Shown in pieces: positions 59,943 through 64,000 of a DNA stretch of 64,000 bases. Position 1 is the first letter of the stretch, and the number at the start of each line of letters is the position of its first letter. This DNA comes from Burkholderiaceae bacterium. GTDB taxonomy: Bacteria; Pseudomonadota; Gammaproteobacteria; Burkholderiales; Burkholderiaceae_E. The notes beneath the pieces were generated by a model. It saw nothing but the letters and a program-made list of their open reading frames with translations. It was not told where the DNA came from and searched no databases. A program made the translations under genes and the position numbers. The DNA is taken from NCBI GenBank assembly GCA_021463505.1, contig JAJTYR010000001.1, forward strand, positions 112,653 to 176,652, in the 5' to 3' direction.

Positions 59943-60989
59943 ATGAACTCCGACCGCGTGCCTGAATCCCGGCCGTTCCGGGCAACGGCGATTGCGCTGC
60001 TGCTGGCTACGAGCCTCGTGGCTTGCGGCGGCGGGTCGAGCAGCGGGCACGGCCCTTTCGTTCCGGCCCCGATCGCCTGCGACTGGGCATCGGTATCGAG
60101 CCCCGACGGCTTCGCGATCGGTATGTGCGCATCCACGGCCACCGGCGTGTTCGTCGATGTCGGGAGCGCGGTGACGATGCCGCTGCCCACCGACAGTTAC
60201 AACCTCACGCTGGATTTCCCGACAGCGCTCGATTCGAACGATGGTTCCACCGCTTTCACCAGCGCAAACCTGACCCCGCCGGAATGGGGTCGCAACCTGC
60301 TCGGTGCGCTGCAGGGGATCTCCTACGAGATGCCGCTCGACCGGGACCTGAAGTCACCTTACGCCGCGCTGACCGACTTCCACGGGGCGGCCGGATACCT
60401 CTACGGTCCGCCGTGGTTGCCGCCGCAACTCGAATACGTTCGCTTCGGCACCTGGGAGAAGGTGCCGACCGGCAACGAGGGTTTCGTAGGCCCCTGGTAT
60501 GCGCGAACGTCGGGCATCGTGAAGAACTTCTGGCCGCTCGGTTCCGTCGATCGCGTCTACCGCGGCTATGTCGCCGGCGCGATCGGACCGGGCGAAGACG
60601 GCAGTCCGTACCTGCAGCGTCTGCGCAGCTTCAGTGCACCGATCGAGGTCGTCGTCGACGGCAACGGTCGGGTCGTCTCGGCCGCGCTGGGCACGATCGT
60701 GATGCCCTACTACGACGCGAATGCGCAACCCGGGTTCGAAGCTCTGGCGGTCGATCCGCCGAGGCTGCTGCCGTCGATGACCGATGTGCCCGACGGCGTG
60801 CTGACGGGTTCGGTGGTTTCCGCTGCCGGCCCGGACGCCGACGTCGTCGATGGCCGCTTCGAGGCCCATTACTTCGGTCCGGCCGCCAGGCGCGGCCACG
60901 AACTCGCCGGGCGCTTGCGCTTGCGCACCAGCAACGGGCTGGTCGCCATCGGCGCGTTCGGTGCGCAGTTCGTGCCCGCGGTGCCGTGA
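59943..60989 (+). CDS. Lipoprotein with possible transferrin-binding-protein-like beta-barrel C-terminus
   Basis: LLATSLVACGGGSSSG lipobox; VDGRFEAHYFGPAARRGHELAGRLRLRTSNGLVAIGAFGAQF resembles the G-x-F-x-A-x-F-Y-G-P motif. Confidence 0.65.
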   Translation: MNSDRVPESRPFRATAIALLLATSLVACGGGSSSGHGPFVPAPIACDWASVSSPDGFAIGMCASTATGVFVDVGSAVTMPLPTDSYNLTLDFPTALDSNDGSTAFTSANLTPPEWGRNLLGALQGISYEMPLDRDLKSPYAALTDFHGAAGYLYGPPWLPPQLEYVRFGTWEKVPTGNEGFVGPWYARTSGIVKNFWPLGSVDRVYRGYVAGAIGPGEDGSPYLQRLRSFSAPIEVVVDGNGRVVSAALGTIVMPYYDANAQPGFEALAVDPPRLLPSMTDVPDGVLTGSVVSAAGPDADVVDGRFEAHYFGPAARRGHELAGRLRLRTSNGLVAIGAFGAQFVPAVP

Positions 60990-61002
60990 GGCGTTGCGGC
61001 GC

Positions 61003-62337
61003 TCAGCGCCCCCGCTTGTCGACCACCCGCCTGGCCTTGCCCACCGAGCGCTCGATCGCGCCCGGTGGTTCCACCCGTACCGCGACGGTCACGCCGATGT
61101 AGGTCTTGACGGCGTGCTCCAGCGCGGCGGCCGCGCCGACGGCGTCCGAGCCGTCGTGATGTTCGCCGGCCTTCAGTTCGACGCGCACGGTCAGCGCGTC
61201 CATCGGCCCGTCGCGCGTGAGTTCGCAGACGTAGTGCGGCGCCAGGTTGGGCCGTTGCAGGATCAGCTCCTCGATCTGCGACGGAAACACGTTCACGCCA
61301 CGCACGATCATCATGTCGTCGGAGCGGCCGGTGATCTTCTGCATGCGCCGCATGGTGCGGGCGCTGCCCGGCAGCAGACGGGTGAGATCGCGGGTGCGAT
61401 AGCGCACGATCGGCAGCGCTTCCTTCGACAACGACGTGAACACCAGTTCGCCGAACTCGCCGTCGGGCAGGACTGCACCGGTCTGTGGATCGACGATCTC
61501 GGGATAGAAGTGGTCCTCCCAGATCGTCGGGCCGTCTTTCGTTTCGAGGCACTCGCAGGCCACGCCGGGCCCCATCACCTCGGACAGGCCGTAGACGTCG
61601 ACCGCGTCGATCGCCAGGCGTTTCTCGATCTCGGCGCGCATCTCGTTGGTCCATGGCTCGGCGCCGAAGATGCCGATGCGCAGGCTGGTGGCGCGCGGAT
61701 CGAGCCCCTGGCGCTCGATCTCGTCGGCGATCGCCAGCATGTAGCTCGGCGTGACCAGAATGACGGCGGGCCTGAAGTCGGTGATCAGTTGCACCTGTCG
61801 CTCGGTCTGCCCACCGCCGAACGGGATCACGGTCAGGCCCAGTCGCTCGGCGCCGTAATGCGCGCCCAGCCCGCCGGTGAACAGCCCGTAGCCGTAGCTG
61901 ACGTGGGCGATGTCGCCGGGGCGGGCGCCGGCAGCGCGGATCGAGCGCGCCATCAGGTCGGCCCATGCGTCGATGTCGCGCGCGGTGTAGCCGACCACCG
62001 TGGGCTTGCCGGTCGTACCGCTGGAGGCGTGGACGCGCGCCACCTTTTCGCGCGGCACCGCGAACATGCCGAACGGATACGTCTCGCGCAGGTCGACCTT
62101 GGTGGTGAACGGAAACCGCGCGAGATCCCCGAGCGAGTTCAGGTCTTCGGGCCGGACCCCCGCGGCGTCGAACTTCGCGCGGTAGTGCGCGACGTTGCGG
62201 TACGCGTGGTCGAGCGACCAGCGCAGTCGCTGCAACTGCAGCGCGCGCAGTTCGTCGACGCTCGCCCGCTCGATTGGTTCGAGCGGGAACCCTCCGGCCG
62301 AAACCATCGCTGCGGCGACCTTGCTGCTCATGGGCAC
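61003..62337 (-). CDS. paaK: Phenylacetate--CoA ligase
   Basis: [80 protein letters not shown]. Confidence 0.95.
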   Translation of the reverse strand: MPMSSKVAAAMVSAGGFPLEPIERASVDELRALQLQRLRWSLDHAYRNVAHYRAKFDAAGVRPEDLNSLGDLARFPFTTKVDLRETYPFGMFAVPREKVARVHASSGTTGKPTVVGYTARDIDAWADLMARSIRAAGARPGDIAHVSYGYGLFTGGLGAHYGAERLGLTVIPFGGGQTERQVQLITDFRPAVILVTPSYMLAIADEIERQGLDPRATSLRIGIFGAEPWTNEMRAEIEKRLAIDAVDVYGLSEVMGPGVACECLETKDGPTIWEDHFYPEIVDPQTGAVLPDGEFGELVFTSLSKEALPIVRYRTRDLTRLLPGSARTMRRMQKITGRSDDMMIVRGVNVFPSQIEELILQRPNLAPHYVCELTRDGPMDALTVRVELKAGEHHDGSDAVGAAAALEHAVKTYIGVTVAVRVEPPGAIERSVGKARRVVDKRGR

Positions 62338-62606
62338 TCCTCCGATCGATCCTGCGCAGGTGCCGGCCTGCGTCCGTTATCCGCGACCGTCCGATCTTAA
62401 ACCTTGCGCGGCCGTCCGGCGCCGCACCCGGCCTGCGCGGTGTGCGCGACTGGCGCGGCATGCGTGGCAGAATCGGCGATGACGACCGGCGCGATGCTTG
62501 CCCGCGGGTGAGGGGCCGGCGTCTTTCTTCCACCGTCGATGGCGCCGCCTGCCGGCACCCGTCGATGCACCCGCCCGCAGTGCGGGCGCCACGAGGAGCA
62601 CTGCGC

Positions 62607-63383
62607 ATGTCCTACGAAAACATCCTGGTCGAAATCCGCGGCCGGGTCGGCCTGGTCACGCTCAACCGGCCCAGGCAGCTCAATGCGCTCAACGACCGCC
62701 TGATGGACGAACTCGGTGCCGCACTGGCTGACTTCGATGCCGACGACGGCATTGGCGCCATCGTCATCACCGGCAGCGACAAGGCGTTTGCCGCCGGCGC
62801 CGACATCGCCGCGATGGCCGCCTGGGGCTACATGGAGGTGTTTCGCAACGAGTACATCACGCGCAACTGGGAGACGCTGCGGCGTATCCGCAAGCCGGTG
62901 ATCGCCGCCGTGGCCGGCTATGCGCTCGGGGGCGGCTGCGAACTGGCGATGATGTGCGACATCGTGATCGCCGCCGACACCGCGAAGTTCGGCCAGCCCG
63001 AGATCCGCCTCGGGGTGATTCCGGGCGCCGGCGGCACCCAGCGCCTGCCGCGCGCGATCTCGAAAGCCAAGGCGATGGATCTGTGCCTGACGGCCCGGAA
63101 CATGGACGCGGCGGAAGCCGAGCGCGCCGGGCTGGTGTCGCGCGTCGTGCCGGCCGAGCGGCTGCTCGACGAGGCGCTCGAGGCCGCGACCACCATCGCC
63201 GGGTTTTCACTGCCCTCGCTGATGATGGCCAAGGAGGCGATCAATCGCGCCTACGAGATGCCGCTCTCGGAGGGCATCGTGTTCGAGCGCCGTCTGTTCC
63301 ACTCGCTGTTCGCCACCGAGGATCAGAAGGAAGGGATGGCCGCGTTCGTCGAAAAGCGCAAGCCGCGGTTCCGTCACCGCTGA
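62607..63383 (+). CDS. Enoyl-CoA hydratase
   Basis: [75 protein letters not shown]. Confidence 0.94.
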   Translation: MSYENILVEIRGRVGLVTLNRPRQLNALNDRLMDELGAALADFDADDGIGAIVITGSDKAFAAGADIAAMAAWGYMEVFRNEYITRNWETLRRIRKPVIAAVAGYALGGGCELAMMCDIVIAADTAKFGQPEIRLGVIPGAGGTQRLPRAISKAKAMDLCLTARNMDAAEAERAGLVSRVVPAERLLDEALEAATTIAGFSLPSLMMAKEAINRAYEMPLSEGIVFERRLFHSLFATEDQKEGMAAFVEKRKPRFRHR

Positions 63384-63472
63384 GGCGAGGCAGCAGGCGC
63401 GCGACCCGGGCCGACGGGCGCACGGTGGCCGGCGACTGCAGCGCGTGCCTGACGCGGTGTGCCTGACGCGGT

Positions 63473-63501
63473 TTGCGGACTTCCCGGGTTGTCGCTATAC
63501 T
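63473..63501 (+). promoter_or_regulatory. rrn promoter P1 candidate
   Basis: TTGCGG-N17-TATACT followed by a GC-rich discriminator. Confidence 0.7.
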
Positions 63502-63606
63502 TTCGGGTTGCGCAGTGCTCGGGCATTACGCAACCGGCAAGGCCTCACCGCAAAGGCGGGAAGGGCGGGAAGGCGGAACGGAAAGCCGACGGTAACGGTG
63601 GTCAGG

Positions 63607-63635
63607 TTGACACGGTTTCATGAAGCATCCATACT
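63607..63635 (+). promoter_or_regulatory. rrn promoter P2 candidate
   Basis: TTGACA-N17-CATACT. Confidence 0.65.
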
Positions 63636-63682
63636 CTCCCTTCTCTGCTGACCGCGCATCGATGCAAACGCAGCGCGGTCGA

Positions 63683-63695
63683 TGATCTTTAAAAA
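63683..63695 (+). promoter_or_regulatory. rrn antitermination boxA
   Basis: TGATCTTTAAAAA followed by the conserved-looking leader ACAGCCGATAAGTGTGGGCG. Confidence 0.7.
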
Positions 63696-63895
63696 TCAAC
63701 AGCCGATAAGTGTGGGCGTTCGGGCGAACGCGCCAAGCCGAAGGTTCTCACGGACCCGAGGCGGGTTCCAGGCCGGACTCGTTCCGGTGTGGATCTCGGA
63801 AAATCGAACGCTCACACGGTAAAAGAACATCCATTGGGCAACCAATGAATGTCGATTCCGTTGAGCAGGCCTGGAAACAGGCCAACCAAGAGATC

Positions 63896-64000
63896 GAACT
63901 AAAGAGTTTGATCCTGGCTCAGATTGAACGCTGGCGGCATGCCTTACACATGCAAGTCGAACGGCAGCACGGGGGCAACCCTGGTGGCGAGTGGCGAACG
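63896..64000 (+). rRNA. 16S ribosomal RNA, 5' end only (truncated by window)
   Basis: GAACTAAAGAGTTTGATCCTGGCTCAGATTGAACGCTGGCGGCATGCCTTACACATGCAAGTCGAACGG. Confidence 0.98.

Overview
High-GC chromosomal window that looks betaproteobacterial (Burkholderiales-like, judged from gene content and the 16S 5' end). It is mostly core metabolism, gene-dense on both strands. Main blocks: (1) a methionine/one-carbon block with two divergent MetF-like paralogs, MetY, MetA, formate-THF ligase, a SAM-methyltransferase-like protein and 5-formyl-THF cyclo-ligase (1-8 kb); (2) an Mla/MCE ABC transport operon (8-11.6 kb); (3) a DUF1800/DUF1501 pair; (4) grxD-prmC-prfA-hemA, ilvA and a giant FAD/Fe-S oxidoreductase; (5) a lipoprotein/7TMR-DISM kinase/NarL regulator set; (6) DUF971-ubiE-Tim44-like-ubiJ; (7) a cyclic-2,3-diphosphoglycerate-synthetase-like GTPase divergent from gdhA; (8) a relic zone (43.0-46.0 kb) with a frameshifted Bug receptor fragment, transposase and recombinase remnants, a MarR/membrane-protein pair and a deleted duplicate of a DUF3014 gene; (9) tRNA-Phe; (10) rpe-gph and trpEGDC preceded by an unannotated Trp-rich leader peptide (probable attenuator); (11) M61 peptidase, acuI-like, a possible TbpB-like lipoprotein, paaK and enoyl-CoA hydratase; (12) an rrn promoter/leader region and the first ~105 nt of 16S rRNA. 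No CRISPR array or intact prophage was seen. All calls come from reading the sequence and recalling protein families; no search or folding was run.
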